Assembly: GCF_033807575.1 (NCBI RefSeq) | Contig: NC_084703.1 | Location: 2,604,001 to 2,668,000, forward strand | Source: Cydia pomonella | Taxonomy: Eukaryota > Arthropoda > Insecta > Lepidoptera > Tortricidae | Reading direction: 5' to 3' | DNA: 64,000 nt | Shown: in pieces, positions 10,583 to 20,979 of the stretch | Layout: each line of letters starts with the position of its first letter | Position numbering within the stretch: the stretch's first letter is position 1 | Notes under the pieces: generated by a model | The model's database searches: none | The model's input: the letters and a program-made list of their open reading frames with translations, nothing else | Told to the model about the DNA's origin: nothing | Program-made: the position numbers and the translations under genes

Positions 10583-10735
10583 CAACTTTATTGTCACGCG
10601 TGCAATAGAGTATTTAAGAGCAAGTTCGGCCTGGCCAGCCACATTAGGGCTCATGCTAGACAACGTCCATAATGTGTTTATTTGGGGTCGCCGTCATCGA
10701 AAACGATGAGGAGGACTATTATATACGTGTTCATA
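10583..10735 (+). pseudogene. Non-LTR retrotransposon C-terminal fragment with C2H2 finger
   Basis: The frame ending at the stop 10670-10672 reads LYCHACNRVFKSKFGLASH, then IRAHARQRP. This is a classical C-x2-C-x12-H-x3-H zinc finger: cysteines at 10592-10594 and 10601-10603, histidines at 10640-10642 and 10652-10654. Such a lone finger at the extreme C-terminus occurs in ORF2 of several insect non-LTR retrotransposons. The following CGCCGTCATCGAAAACGATG and polyadenylation-like AATAAA fit a 3' UTR. No reverse transcriptase domain remains upstream. An isolated host exon is the less likely alternative. Confidence 0.5.
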
Positions 10736-10858
10736 CAATAAACAGAAAGGTGATATATTATTGGTCGGTAATGTACCTACATACATACATTGCAAGTTAA
10801 ATATAAGCTTGTAAATTCAGTTATTTTCAGTGGTTTGTAATGTTTATCATAAGTTTAA

Positions 10859-11176
10859 GAGAGGTATGGGCATTGTGAATTTCATCTCGCTTTGTGTGGT
10901 AGGGCACAGCCAGTGGATGTCATTCCAGATCTAGAGCAGAGCCCAACTGGGGAAGTACCTCCACCTTACAGAAAACAGCAGCTAAATAACACTAGACCCT
11001 ACTCATAGTGTTGTTTTCCTGTCGGTGAGTAAGGTTGCCAGAGCTCAACGAGGGGGGGCGGGTTTACGGTCGGCAACGCGCATGTAACTCCTCTGGAGTT
11101 GCAGGCGTACATAGGCTACGGAGACTGCTTACCATCAGGCGGGCCGTATGCTTGTTTGCCACCGAAGTAGTATAAA
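10859..11176 (-). repeat. Family A retroposon copy
   Basis: The plus strand runs from GAGGTATGGGCATTGTGAAT through CCAGATCTAGAGCAGAGCCC to GTAGTATAAAAAAAC. This is one of the longer copies and ends in the A run. Confidence 0.8.
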
Positions 11177-11179
11177 AAA

Positions 11180-12080
11180 ACATTATGCTACAGTTGCATA
11201 AACTACTATTATCTACCAAATACACTTGAGAATAAGCCGACTGCCTGTCTTCCATGGAACCACTTCAACGTATTAGTCAATTTAATCTTAAGAGGATACT
11301 ATTAATAATATTACCCTATTAATACATTTATTACCTAGAGCAGCAATGTAGATTTTATAGGTTATAACCGTCATAACTAAAAAATAAAGTATTTCCTGAC
11401 AATGACAATAATGTATATAATTTATTTATATTCAACCCCCGCTATCATTGATGTAGTTCAGTAATAATAAATGTTGACAAAACTACGCACCCTAATTTCG
11501 CCTTTTGTAGCTCATAACTTCGCCTTCTCGCGTCGAATAATGGTCTTTATAATAGTTCTTTCAAGTCTCGTTTGGTTAAGCTTCATTTAAAACGCTATAA
11601 ATAAAGTGTTATCGTATTTTTATCACTTAAATGTTCTATTTCTAAATAAATGAATGTACTATATTCCAAAAAAATGTGTATAAACATTTAATGTAACAGT
11701 TAATCGGATACAGTACCATCTCACTAATCCGTCACTAATGCTTACACAAGAGAGCTGGATACTGGAAAATTCGGATAACTGGAAGTTAGAGCGAATCTGC
11801 TTATTATGTGTATGTGATTTTTACTGTGTCAGAGCATTACACTATGCTATAATATCCTAAATTATAAGAAAATTATAATTTTATCCTGATTTTAGGAGTT
11901 TATAATGAAATTCAAGAGTAAGAATGTAAACGCACGTAGTAAATTTGGTCATGGAATGATGCAAGCGATTATTTTAGTACCGGATTATTGGGTGTACCGG
12001 AAAGTGTCGGATTACCGAGATATTACTTGTACTGTACTTAAAAATTAACTGTCATAGGGAGTATCATCATTCGAAGTGAG
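11180..12080. other. AT-rich spacer, nothing recognised
   Basis: No frame above background. CTTCGCC words recur at 11500-11530 and GGCGAAGTT words at 12260-12300, but no repeat boundary can be drawn. Confidence 0.4.
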
Positions 12081-12082
12081 AG

Positions 12083-12165
12083 GCATAGCTCGTGTCATTC
12101 ACGATTTGTCAAATCTAACCTTTAAAAACATGACATTACAAGTCAAGGCATGACACGATATATAA
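12083..12165. mobile_element. Small MITE, GTGTCATTCACGA ends
   Basis: Inverted ends CGTGTCATTCACGA / GGCATGACACGA enclose GATTTGTCAAATCTAACC. Sister copies lie at 48767-48868 and 53728-53826. Confidence 0.7.
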
Positions 12166-12169
12166 TATT

Positions 12170-12960
12170 AAATTGTAATTAGGTACACTATAAATTGTGC
12201 CATAAACGTTTAATAATTAAGTAAAAGCTTTAGTATACTTTTCATTATAAAAAAAAATATAAGGCGAAGTTGGGAGCATCTAGTGGCGAGCTGGCGAAGT
12301 TAAGGTATTTAAGAATTTAATTTTTTTTACTCTAAAACTATTTGAACACCGCGCTCGTTATTGTTAATACAATGGATCTCTTATTTAAAATATTAATTTA
12401 ATATTTTACTTCAAAAGTGAAGTTACGGTTCCACACGGTAGATAATTTTGCCAAACCTTTTTCATGCTTTTTTCCATTATAATTTATTAATAAATAATAA
12501 AAACGTACAATTATGAAAAAAAACTTCGACTTCAAGTGACACTAATAAAAAAATCTTAAAATGTACTTCGTCAATGTAGTTATTTTCAAGCCTATTTTTA
12601 TCTTTTTTAGAATTCTACATTAATTTGGATTTATGCATATTATTAGTAAGTAGATATTCCAAAAAATGGTCGTACCCAAACGTTAAATCTAAAATATATT
12701 AAATCAGAAGCTAGCGCAAGATCAAATTAAATAGATCATTGCATACAATAAAATATTACATCGTTACTATGAAACCTGAAACCAACGACCGAAACCTCCA
12801 ACTATAACCAGCGGTCAAACAGACATCGAAACATGACCAAAATGTCACTTTGCTCACGCAAACACCAGACCAAATACCACCTTTCAGTTCCCTGTAACAT
12901 CTCCACGATACTACACTAACATCGATACAAAACGTCACAACTTACACTCAAACACTAATC
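12170..12960. other. AT-rich spacer; 12750-12960 strand-skewed
   Basis: Mostly AT-rich and featureless. From 12750 to 12960 the plus strand is C/A-rich and the minus strand G/T-rich, with no repeat match. This could be transcribed flank of the promoter at 13.0 kb, but no splice signals decide it. Confidence 0.35.
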
Positions 12961-13004
12961 ACTTAAAACCTTTCGCTTTTGGGTTGTATCTATACTCTTA
13001 CGTA

Positions 13005-13110
13005 TTTCGTGACGTCACGGCGCGGGCGCCTGAAGCCTATCCTTTTCTAACGTGTTCAAATGTAAATAAGGGTGAGAGAGATAGATTTCTAGGTTGCTCA
13101 GGTGGTTATC
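13005..13110 (+). promoter_or_regulatory. Putative CpG-rich promoter with CRE motif
   Basis: GTGACGTCACGGCGCGGGC contains the palindromic cAMP-response element TGACGTCA at 13010-13017, inside a CpG-dense patch that contrasts with its AT-rich surroundings and matches no repeat family here. TCAGT initiator-like sequence follows near 13119. The strand is inferred from the donor at 13199. Speculative without transcript data. Confidence 0.35.
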
Positions 13111-13114
13111 ATTG

Positions 13115-13198
13115 TTATCAGTAGTGGTTTTGTCGCGAGCGCGGACGCACGCGCCAGTGATGTGCTGTTAAACAAATTTACTCATCTTATCGATTCAG
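13115..13198 (+). other. Candidate untranslated first exon with CAG/GT donor
   Basis: A GC-rich stretch (GTCGCGAGCGCGGACGCACG) is followed by CGATTCAG and GTACGATT, a good 5' splice site at 13198/13199. No long frame exists, so it would be 5' UTR. The nearest downstream plus-strand coding candidate is the ATG exon at 20818-20883. The transcription start is a guess. Confidence 0.3.
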
Positions 13199-13389
13199 GT
13201 ACGATTTAGCTGAGCGATTGTGGGTTTTTTAAATTAGTTTAATTGTTATGTAAATCCTTTGATAATATTTTATGTTATGTTAAAACTTGAAGTCTAACGG
13301 AGGGTAAATGACTGGAATTAAGGGGATTTGAAGCTTAAATATTTGGTGTTACTTTATATATTTCAATGACTGCCATAGGCTCGAGAGAT

Positions 13390-14210
13390 GCTTTTATATA
13401 ATGAAATTAAAAAACTAAATAACACGTTAAGCATAAAATATTTTTAAATACAGATCGTGCAATGTGATCTCTTTGAGCCAACTTTCGTATGCGTTCTCTA
13501 AAACCGTAGGTACATATGAAAAGAGTCGAATTTGGCATGTTCAGGTTAAAAAGCGAGGCCCTGAAGTGAATTCTGCCGAATCTGTCACTTTGTTTGCGTT
13601 TAGTCACAGCTGACTTGTCTAGTAAGGCCACTGTGTTTCAAAAGTATTTTGTCCCTTTTTCTTTGGCTATTGTAGAGAGGGACGAGATTAATGTGAGCTG
13701 GGCAAGGAAATAAGTATGCTTGGTTTAAATTAAATACTGAAATTAGTGGCCCTGTTCTCGCGTTAGAAGTGAAATTTACTTGTGTGAGCTCACAATGGTC
13801 TTTCACAATTCTTTATATCTATTTCCACATTTTGAAAATTTTCCAAAAAATGTATTGGCGTAAAAAAAATTAATCATAGAATCTGTTCACAAAATTTCAC
13901 GACGAAAGCAAAATGCCCGAGTTGAAACGGAAGCCTTCGCTAACGCTTCGGTCAATTATAAAGTCCTAAGTATGTACTGCTGCCCAACTTCGCCTACCAT
14001 GCCCAATTTTGCCTGCCTGGAATAAAATTATGGACAGGATAAGGTAACTATTATTAGGGATTAGACATAGACAGCTGTTTAGTGGAGAAATTACTTTTAT
14101 CCAAGTCAGGACATGCTTGGCGTGGTTGGAAATGTTGATGAAGATTTCTAATATTCAAAGGAAAATTTGTATTTTTTTAAATACATATAAAAAAAACTAA
14201 AAAATAAAAG
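13390..14210. other. Spacer with short unsupported frames
   Basis: Two overlapping minus-strand frames of about 70 codons (13407-13806) have no recognisable domain. A run around 13960-14030 repeats the word TTCGCC/TTTTGCC. No gene is called. Confidence 0.35.
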
Positions 14211-14214
14211 TTTG

Positions 14215-14460
14215 ATCAAATATCAAACATTTATTCAGCAAATAGGCCACAGGGGCACTTTTACATGTCCATTTTTACAAATAATAAATTAAAAAAAAAA
14301 AACAATTACAAATATCGAATCTATGAAATAATAAATACTTTATTAGAGATGTATACTGTCTCTAAATGTCAAATTACACAAAAAAAACTATGATAAAAAA
14401 ATAAAACCATAAAATACTAAAATTCTTTAGAGATGTATAAGTCTCCAAGTGTCAGCAGTG
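14215..14460 (-). repeat. LINE 3' ends, minus strand
   Basis: CATTTATTCAGCAAATAGGCC is shared with 26805-26826. AAATACTTTATTAGAGATG followed by TATACTGTCTCTAAATGTC resembles the reverse of the LINE tail at 30399-30769. The reversed AATAAA signals suggest two overlapping minus-strand LINE tails. Confidence 0.45.
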
Positions 14461-14687
14461 TTGATTTAGCGATACTTCACAATGAGATGTGTGGAAGATA
14501 CTTACACACATATTTCTTTTATTTATTTTTCGCTGTCGATTTTTTTCTGATTTCGAAACTATTTTATAAATACGTAATCCCAATATATTATGCTTTTTTC
14601 CGTAAAGTTACGAAAATACTGTACTATTTCGTAACTTCGAGGAAGATTTAGTAGGACATATGGTTTTCTTTTTGTTTTTTGTTTTTT

Positions 14688-15040
14688 ATACTACGTCGGT
14701 GGCAAACAAGCATACGGCCTGCCTGATGGTAAGCAGTCTCCGTAGCCTATGTACGCCTGCAACTCCAGAGGAGTTACATGCGCGTTGCCGACCCAACCCC
14801 CCTCCCCCACGTTGAGCTCTGGCAACCTTACTCACCGACAGGAACACAACACTATGAGCAGGGTCTAGTGTTATTTGGCTGCGGTTTTCTGTAAGGTGGA
14901 GGTACTTCCCCAGTTGGGCTCTGCTCTAGATCTGGAATGACATCCGCTGTGCTGTCCACACAAAGCGAGATGATATTCACAATGCCCATACCTCTCTTTT
15001 GGACGTAGTTTAAGGACGTACCCGGGTCCGGGTCCGGTTA
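14688..15040 (+). repeat. Family A retroposon, long copy
   Basis: Runs from ATACTACGTCGGTGGCAAAC to GGACGTAGTTTAAGGACGTA, close to the full extent seen in this window (about 350 bp), preceded by a T run that would be the poly(A) tail on the minus strand. Confidence 0.85.
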
Positions 15041-15138
15041 AAGTGCACTTAAATCGTACAGAATGCTACCTAAATCTGTACGTCGACCTAATCTCAAGAT
15101 TTGGCGTAGTCTTTAGTATATAATCGTACCAAATTAGG

Positions 15139-15262
15139 TGATCGGTCTGGCCTAGTGGGTGACCCTGCCTATGAAGCCAATGGTACCGGGTTCGACTCCC
15201 GATATGGGAATTGATATTTGTTCCTGAGTCAAGTTGTTTTCTATGTATATTTATCATTGCCT
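15139..15262 (+). mobile_element. Family B SINE, degraded and truncated
   Basis: GGTCTGGCCTAGTGGGTGAC (A box) and GGGTTCGACTCC (B box) are followed by the start of the body; the 3' half is missing. Confidence 0.75.
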
Positions 15263-15599
15263 ATTAACCATAGTACAAGCTTTGCTTAGTTTTGGGCTAG
15301 GCCGAGTCTCTTGCCGGTCCATTGGAATACCCTAACCAATTTAGGAGGGATTTAAATTTTCCTCAGTAAATTTTTTCGAGGTGTGGGGGTTAGAGCCGGC
15401 GTAGGTGTAGCTTTGACGTCCATAAGCGCATTTTGATATGCCTACTTGTAAAATAAACTATATTTATCTTTAGGTCGATCCGTGTATATTTATTTATTTA
15501 TTTACTAATAAATCAGCCACTTATTCACAACACGGGAATAACAAAGGCCTTGTTAGATTAAAGCGATCTATTTTCCTCGAGACGTTTTCCTTCTGAGAA

Positions 15600-15856
15600 A
15601 ACCCGGTGCTAAGTGTCAGAAAGGTTATTTTTTTACGTCTTCGTGAACTCGTTGATGCGGACAAGGATTCGAACCTAGGGCTTTACGAAAGGTCTTATCA
15701 ATTTAAAGACGTGAAAAGATCAACAAGTAAATACTTCGTCAGACCTCAACAAAAAGGGGCCAAACTGAAAACCATCGCTGGACGCCAGTCTAGCATATGC
15801 CGAGCTTGGTACCCACGGCCAACACGTCTTGCTAATTTTGATTACCAATTAGATTA
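15600..15856 (-). mobile_element. tRNA-derived SINE, third family
   Basis: On the minus strand the body AAGACGTGTTGGCCGTGG..GAGGTCTGACGAAG leads to CCCTAGGTTCGAATCCTTG, a perfect pol III B box (GGTTCGAATCC) of a tRNA-like region at the 15660-15690 end. The body matches 8943-9065. The box order suggests an atypical or rearranged copy. Confidence 0.6.
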
Positions 15857-15859
15857 GAT

Positions 15860-16900
15860 AATAAGTTAGTACTTAATCTAGAATACGTTAGTACATACCT
15901 AACCTAGACTTTATGTATTGTTTGTATTGCTTTTCTTTGTACCATCATGTTTTGGCAACAAAGTGATTTGATTTAAAGTCATATGTATTTTGTTATCGAT
16001 TTTTTTTTCGGAAGACTCAATATTCTTTTTAGATAAGTAGGTAGAATTTCTGTAGAATATACTTAAGCGCAATTTCACAGTAAGAATGACTTAAAAACCC
16101 GATCAGGCAGGCATAGTCTAGGCCAGTTTGGCGGCCGACAAAAAACTATAGTGTAACATGAATGAGGCTTACGTGCAAAAATGGACAAACCCACATTTAA
16201 AGAATTTAAAAACTTAGTTTTAATTTATTATTTTTATATTGTAAAATAATAACAATATTATGTAAACTCTATATTATTGTATCATTTATAGTTGGGTAAT
16301 AAAAGTCTTTTATGATTATTTATTATTATGACTTAAAAAAATTACTCTGAGTTACGAAAAGGTATGGTATTTTCGTAATTAACTGTTATTATTTCGCTCA
16401 GATGAGAAGTTCTGCAAACCAGCCAATTCTTAACAAAATTATAGTCCTTTTTTAGATTCATAGAAATTTTATAACCTCAAAAGTAGTGGTATCTTTTTCC
16501 CACCAAAATATATTCAGAGTAATTATGCACTAGATTTACATCCTATTGTACCGCACTACGTTTACGTACGTGTACAATTTGTACACGTTTACATATTATT
16601 TTATCGCAATATTAGATACAATAGTGACCCTAGCATTTCGAAAGAAAAAGTAAGCGTTTATTTGCATACATGTTTTAAATATAAGGTGTTTAATTTTAAC
16701 TAAAATCTAAACTACAAAACTTAAAACCTAGATCTACAAAGAAATAATAATATACTTAAAATAAAATACTAAAAACTATCCCCCTGCGGCATGGTGCCGT
16801 ACATGCAGAAAAAGATAATTATCACTAATTTCGAGGTTAGAAAAATTCTAACCTTAAAAAACACGGAATATTAACGATAAAAAGAAATTGTTGGTTGTCG
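15860..16900. other. AT-rich spacer with possible LINE tail at 15870-15980
   Basis: The stretch 15885-15980 ends GTGATTTGATTTAAA and resembles the (TTTGAT)-type tail of a LINE. The remainder has no gene, repeat family or RNA that I recognise. Confidence 0.35.
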
Positions 16901-17346
16901 AAACAACCCAAATTTTAAGTAAGTAAGTAAACACTTTATTGAAGGATTTTTTTTACAGCATATAGGCCAGGTACACTGTGCCTTGTACATGTACAATTTT
17001 ATCTTTCATCACCTGCAATACACAATTACGAAGTGTTTTTTTTTTTATGGAGGATAGGCAGGCGTTTGACCACGATCACACCTGATGGTAAGTGATGATG
17101 CGGTCTACGGTGGAGCACGCTTACCTATGAGATACCTATTTACCCTAGCCTTGAAGAGATTCAGATTGTACTCATACGGATTGTAGTGGTTGTTTCATAC
17201 ATTTTGGATCTCTGACCTTAATATTTTCTATGGGAGAGTTTTTTTTGTGATTTCGGGGTTAATCCCATAGTAAGTTGCTCAGTATGACCTATATATTCAG
17301 CCCGTGAATTATTGCAGGTGACTAAATAAAGACACTTTATAATGTG

Positions 17347-17531
17347 TAAGGTAGAAGTACTAGTGCTCGACGCTGCACTAGTACTCGACATGGGCACTTT
17401 ATGTCAAAGTGACAAGGATTAAGTTCGAATACAGAAAAATCTTCGTTGTTCAAATTTAACCTATATCTCCATGAAATAAAGTGCCCATGTTGGTGACTAG
17501 TGCAGCGTCGAGCACTAGTACTTCTACCTTA
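17347..17531. mobile_element. MITE with 53-bp inverted ends
   Basis: TAAGGTAGAAGTACTAGTGC..CTGCACTAGT..TGGGCACTTTAT at the left is mirrored at the right, leaving about 80 bp of unique middle. Mismatches are few, so it can fold into a long hairpin. Confidence 0.85.
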
Positions 17532-17590
17532 TAAGTACAAAGGCGAATTTAATTTATCCCTATAAGGGATCTTTTCCAGTTAACCTACAA
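17532..17590 (-). repeat. LINE 3' tail fragment
   Basis: The reverse complement reads GTTAACTGGAAAAGATCCC, then TTATAGGGATAAATT and CGCCTTTGTAC, a motif also seen on the plus strand at 26697 and 30940 at LINE 3' ends. Confidence 0.55.
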
Positions 17591-18023
17591 GAGTAACTGA
17601 GTAATTTAAAAAAATTGGGTTGCACTTCGGGAGTGCCGGCAGAACTGAAAACTTGAATATTAACGTTGTGCATTTTCGATATTTTGGAGAAATTGAGTAG
17701 CAGTTTTATAAAAAGAGATAATTATCTATTATACCTACGTTAATAAATTTGAGTGTGGAAGATATTTTGAAATGAAAAATTTTAGTGTTAATAATATAAC
17801 ATATACTCGTACCAGGGATCGGAACCGGTTTTTTGGAAAAACTTTGAAATAAACATATATTTCGGTTTATTTTATACTCCAAATATAGGACTCGGTTGTG
17901 TTTTTAGATAACGACTTCGTATTATTAGATTGCCCAATTAGAAATGAAATAATTAACAAAGAACGAAAAAATACCGTTTTCGTTCCCATACAAAAAATAC
18001 CGGTTTCCGATCCCTGACTCGTA

Positions 18024-18261
18024 CAGAGTAATGCATGAGACGTGAGCAGGACTACAGCCTACACAATCAATAAATGTTAATGAATCGTTCACCATCATAT
18101 TAAGTAAAACAATCACTCTTCTTTTCTGTTACTGTACTTTCTGGTAAGGACAAATTTGAGTATCTACAATCATGGACACCCAACGACACAAAGATACAAT
18201 ACAACACAATTAACAAAGATTAACCTCCTTAACCGTTATGAAGATTAACCTCTTTATCTTT
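18024..18261 (+). mobile_element. TIR element, left part (split by mariner)
   Basis: From TACAGAGTAATGCATGAGAC onward this matches 44301-44520 of the complete copy. The match resumes at 19561 after the mariner insertion. Confidence 0.8.
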
Positions 18262-19560
18262 TACACCGTGGCCCAAAATTACGTTGACAAAATTAAAAAG
18301 TAAAATTTTTGAATTTGGAACGCCAAACGAATTCGGTTCATTTTCTGTTACATTCTTACACATATTGGCAACGTTTTATGAATAATAGCTTGTTTGAATT
18401 ATATGAATATTTTTGGTTTTTATGATGTCTACGCAGCGTAAAGCAATAATTTCCTTGCACGAAGCGGGAAAACGACAGTGTGAGATAGTTAGATCGCTCG
18501 GTGTCAGTCGTCAACTGGTGTCCAAGACTATTGGGCGGTATAATGAACTCGGGCATCTTGCTGACCGCCCAGGAAGAGGAAGAAAGAGGACTGTTAGGAC
18601 TCCGAGGCTTCGAAATGTTATAAAAAAACGGCTTAGTCGTAATCCACGGACCAAAGTGCGAAAAATGGCTCGGGAACTGGGTGTAAGTCGATCAACGGTC
18701 CAACGTATTGTCGCTAATGATCTAAAATTAAAGGCATATAAGCTACGTAAAGCTCAGCTTCTAGAAGATAAAGATAAAAAAGTTCGTCTACAGAGATGCC
18801 GTTTGATTACGCGACGTGCCGCTACTGAAAAATGGAAAAATATCCTTTTTACTGATGAAAAACTTTTTTGTATAGAACAGGCCCACAATCACCAAAATGA
18901 CAGAATTTACTCTTCTAGTCGCCCCGGAGAGGTCGCAGTCATTCCCCATCGTCAAAAGCCGGATTCAGTTATGGTTTGGGGTGGTATTTGCTCTACAGGC
19001 AAAACTCCTCTCATTTTTATTGAAAAGGGTGTAAAAATAAACCAAGAAATATACAGGAGAGATATTCTGGAAGCTGTAGTTCTTCCTTGGAGTCAACAAC
19101 ATTTCGGCAACCAGCCGTGGATATTCCAGCAGGACTCTGCTCCATCTCACAGGGCCCGAAGTGTGCAGCAGTGGTGTAAAGACAATTTTCCAGGGTTCAT
19201 AAGCTCGAAAGAGTGGCCGCCCTACTCACCTGATCTAAATCCAATGGATTATAGTTTGTGGTCTATCTTAGAAACAAGGGCCTGTGCTACAAAACACAAG
19301 AGTGTAGACGCTTTAAAAGCGAAACTTACCCAGGAGTGGGCAAAAATAACCATGGAGGAGCTGCGGCATATCGTTGAAAATTTTACCAAACGTTTGCGTT
19401 TGTGCATTAAAGCCAAAGGGGGCTATTTTGAAGACAATTGATTTTTCTTAAATAAAAAAGGCTGTATTTTTAATTTTAAGTTGTATTGAATAAGTTATGT
19501 AAGTATTTAATATTAAAACTTAAAAAAATCTTTGTGAACGTTTTTTTGGGCCACCCTGTA
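18262..19560 (+). mobile_element. maT-type mariner (DD37D), apparently complete
   Basis: About 1.3 kb between target TA dinucleotides at 18262-18263 and 19559-19560. The inverted ends read TACACCGTGGCCCAAAATTA on the left and TACAGGGTGGCCCAAAAAAA on the right (complement); about 25 of 30 positions agree. It holds one uninterrupted transposase gene and an AATAAA at 19451. It is inserted into an older TIR element whose other copy (44301-45475) shows the near-empty site. Completeness suggests a fairly young, possibly once-autonomous copy. Known members of this clade were described in insects, including Bombyx. Confidence 0.92.
18422..19441 (+). CDS. Mariner-family transposase, DD37D
   Basis: Encodes a 339-residue transposase that would bind the inverted ends and cut and paste the element at TA sites in the nucleus. 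Starting from ATG 18422 (a second ATG follows at once at 18425), residues about 4-42 and 62-100 are two helix-turn-helix units (GVSRQLVSKTIGRY and GVSRSTVQRIV), separated by the basic GRGRKRT linker typical of the superfamily. The catalytic triad is visible: D145 in FTDEKLF, D238 in FQQDSAPSH and D276 in YSPDLNPMDYSLW, with 37 residues between the last two. This spacing, with D rather than E, defines the maT group rather than Tc1 (DD34E) or classical mariner (DD34D). No stop, frameshift or missing key residue is seen; activity is not proven. The start lies about 160 bp inside the left end, and the gene fills the rest of the element. Confidence 0.93.
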   Translation: MMSTQRKAIISLHEAGKRQCEIVRSLGVSRQLVSKTIGRYNELGHLADRPGRGRKRTVRTPRLRNVIKKRLSRNPRTKVRKMARELGVSRSTVQRIVANDLKLKAYKLRKAQLLEDKDKKVRLQRCRLITRRAATEKWKNILFTDEKLFCIEQAHNHQNDRIYSSSRPGEVAVIPHRQKPDSVMVWGGICSTGKTPLIFIEKGVKINQEIYRRDILEAVVLPWSQQHFGNQPWIFQQDSAPSHRARSVQQWCKDNFPGFISSKEWPPYSPDLNPMDYSLWSILETRACATKHKSVDALKAKLTQEWAKITMEELRHIVENFTKRLRLCIKAKGGYFEDN

Positions 19561-19622
19561 TTATGAAGAAAATAAAATGTCACACTTGAATGAGATACGA
19601 TTTTTCAAAAGTAACCAGGCTT
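19561..19622 (+). mobile_element. TIR element, continuation after mariner
   Basis: TTATGAAGAAAATAAAATGT and onward resumes the match to 44515-44590, showing that the mariner is the younger insertion. Confidence 0.75.
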
Positions 19623-19639
19623 CGATGACATTCAATTTG

Positions 19640-19780
19640 CACGTCACCATGATGTCACGTGTCCGTCTTACGAATTTTCAATCTATCGGTCACGTGACCT
19701 GACGCAAGTTTAACATTCTTCCCCATCACAAAAAGTGCACAGCGCCGCTAAAGAAGTTTCCACTTCAAAAACTATATATA
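19640..19780 (+). repeat. Dispersed repeat shared with 60930-61075
   Basis: CACGTGTCCGTCTTACGAA, then CGGTCACGTGACCTG and AAGTGCACAGCGCCGCTA, recur at 60930-61075 in the same order. GTCACGTGTCC and GGTCACGTGACC form short inverted repeats. Class unknown. Confidence 0.65.
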
Positions 19781-19789
19781 AATTAAGTC

Positions 19790-20160
19790 AGTAGCTCGGC
19801 ATAAAAAATCCAGGTACTTTAAGGTCGTGTATACATATTTTTGGCACTTTGTCCGTGTCGATATTTAATACTTTGTACAGTGGGTCGCTCAGCCTAATTT
19901 CAACGCGAGAAATATCGCCTATCTGGGGGACTGTTCGAGCTGTCACTGTTTCCGCCGTGACCCTACCTAAATATTGTTACTTTTCTCAACCTCCGTTTTT
20001 TTTCTAAAAATGCCCACCCGATACTATCAGTGCCTGATCTTCATCGCACACATCTGTAACATTATGTAACACGTACGCTCGTATGTACATAAATGGTCAA
20101 TGTCACGTTAACCACCTGGCGTAAGTGGCGTCAGCATGACAGCACAATGAACACTTACGA
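19790..20160. other. Spacer, no repeat match
   Basis: Moderately GC-balanced sequence without a recognisable repeat or frame. It may be genuine intron or intergenic DNA of the host. Confidence 0.35.
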
Positions 20161-20362
20161 GTACTACGGTAACCCTAGTGTAAATAAATTCGATTTCCAA
20201 ACGTGACGTACGCGTTTACGTTTAGTCTCATTTTGTATTGAATTTCGAAAGAGCGCGCCAAGCGGGACGTTTTGGAAACTCAAAATCCTATACAAAATGA
20301 CACTTAACGCAAACGCGTTCGTCACGTTATGATGTCGATCACAGTTACACTAGGGGTACTGT
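20161..20362 (-). mobile_element. Family F palindromic MITE, copy 1
   Basis: Ends ACCCTAGTGTAAATAAATTC / TTACACTAGGGGTACTG. Both halves carry the mirrored block ACGTGACGTACGCGTTTACG, so most of the element is one long inverted repeat around the GGCGCGC-containing centre. Confidence 0.85.
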
Positions 20363-20817
20363 TATAGTAATACGAAATACTTTGTTGTGTTTAAGCAACA
20401 TACTATAAGTACTTTATCCTACTCCTCTACTGTTTGTTATCTGTCATTTATGCATTCATTAACACGAATATAAGAACATACAACATACATAAAAGGTTTC
20501 AAGAAAAGTCTATATTGTCTATTCCTCATAACAGCACTTGTGCTTTTAATCGCTATAACGTTACTGCGATTAATGGCTACCAACCTAACAAACTAAGTGC
20601 ATTGCTGCCAACTTACAAAATATTCATTTGGTTGCATAGTAAAAATAATTACTTCATAAGTCAGAAACACGCATGTGACACCCATAATATAGCAACACCC
20701 ATAGACTACGAAGACCGCTCAGCGTTGCTTGTTAGTCTCCGTAGGCTACCGTGGCCAAAATCGAGAAAAAACTGTCCAAAAATTTAATTTAGCATATGTA
20801 GCAAGTACCAAGGCCTC

Positions 20818-20883
20818 ATGAGTTACGAGAAGGTGTCGCTGACCGGCCGGCCGCGGCCCGGGGCGGGCTGGGCGCGCAACAAG
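20818..20883 (+). CDS. Candidate host coding exon, GC-rich, with 5' splice site
   Basis: From ATG 20818 the frame reads 22 codons beginning MSYEKVSLTG and ending GWARNK, and stops being open right at AAG/GTATTA, a plausible donor (20883/20884, phase 0). Almost every third base is G or C (TAC GAG AAG GTG TCG CTG ACC GGC), in strong contrast to the AT-rich DNA on both sides; this is what a real exon of a conserved gene looks like here. The frame is also open upstream to about 20791 (SKYQGL before the M), and TAG at 20799-20801 could be a 3' splice site, so the ATG may be internal. I do not recognise the protein. It matches no repeat family in the window. The candidate 5' UTR exon at 13.1 kb would be its natural upstream partner. 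Confidence 0.45.
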
Positions 20884-20979
20884 GTATTATGCTCGCGCGT
20901 CTTGGCTATATACTTTTGCTTTGTTTGCCTAAATTAAGATTTATTTTTGTTGACTCGTAGGAAAAGTATTGTATGCAAC

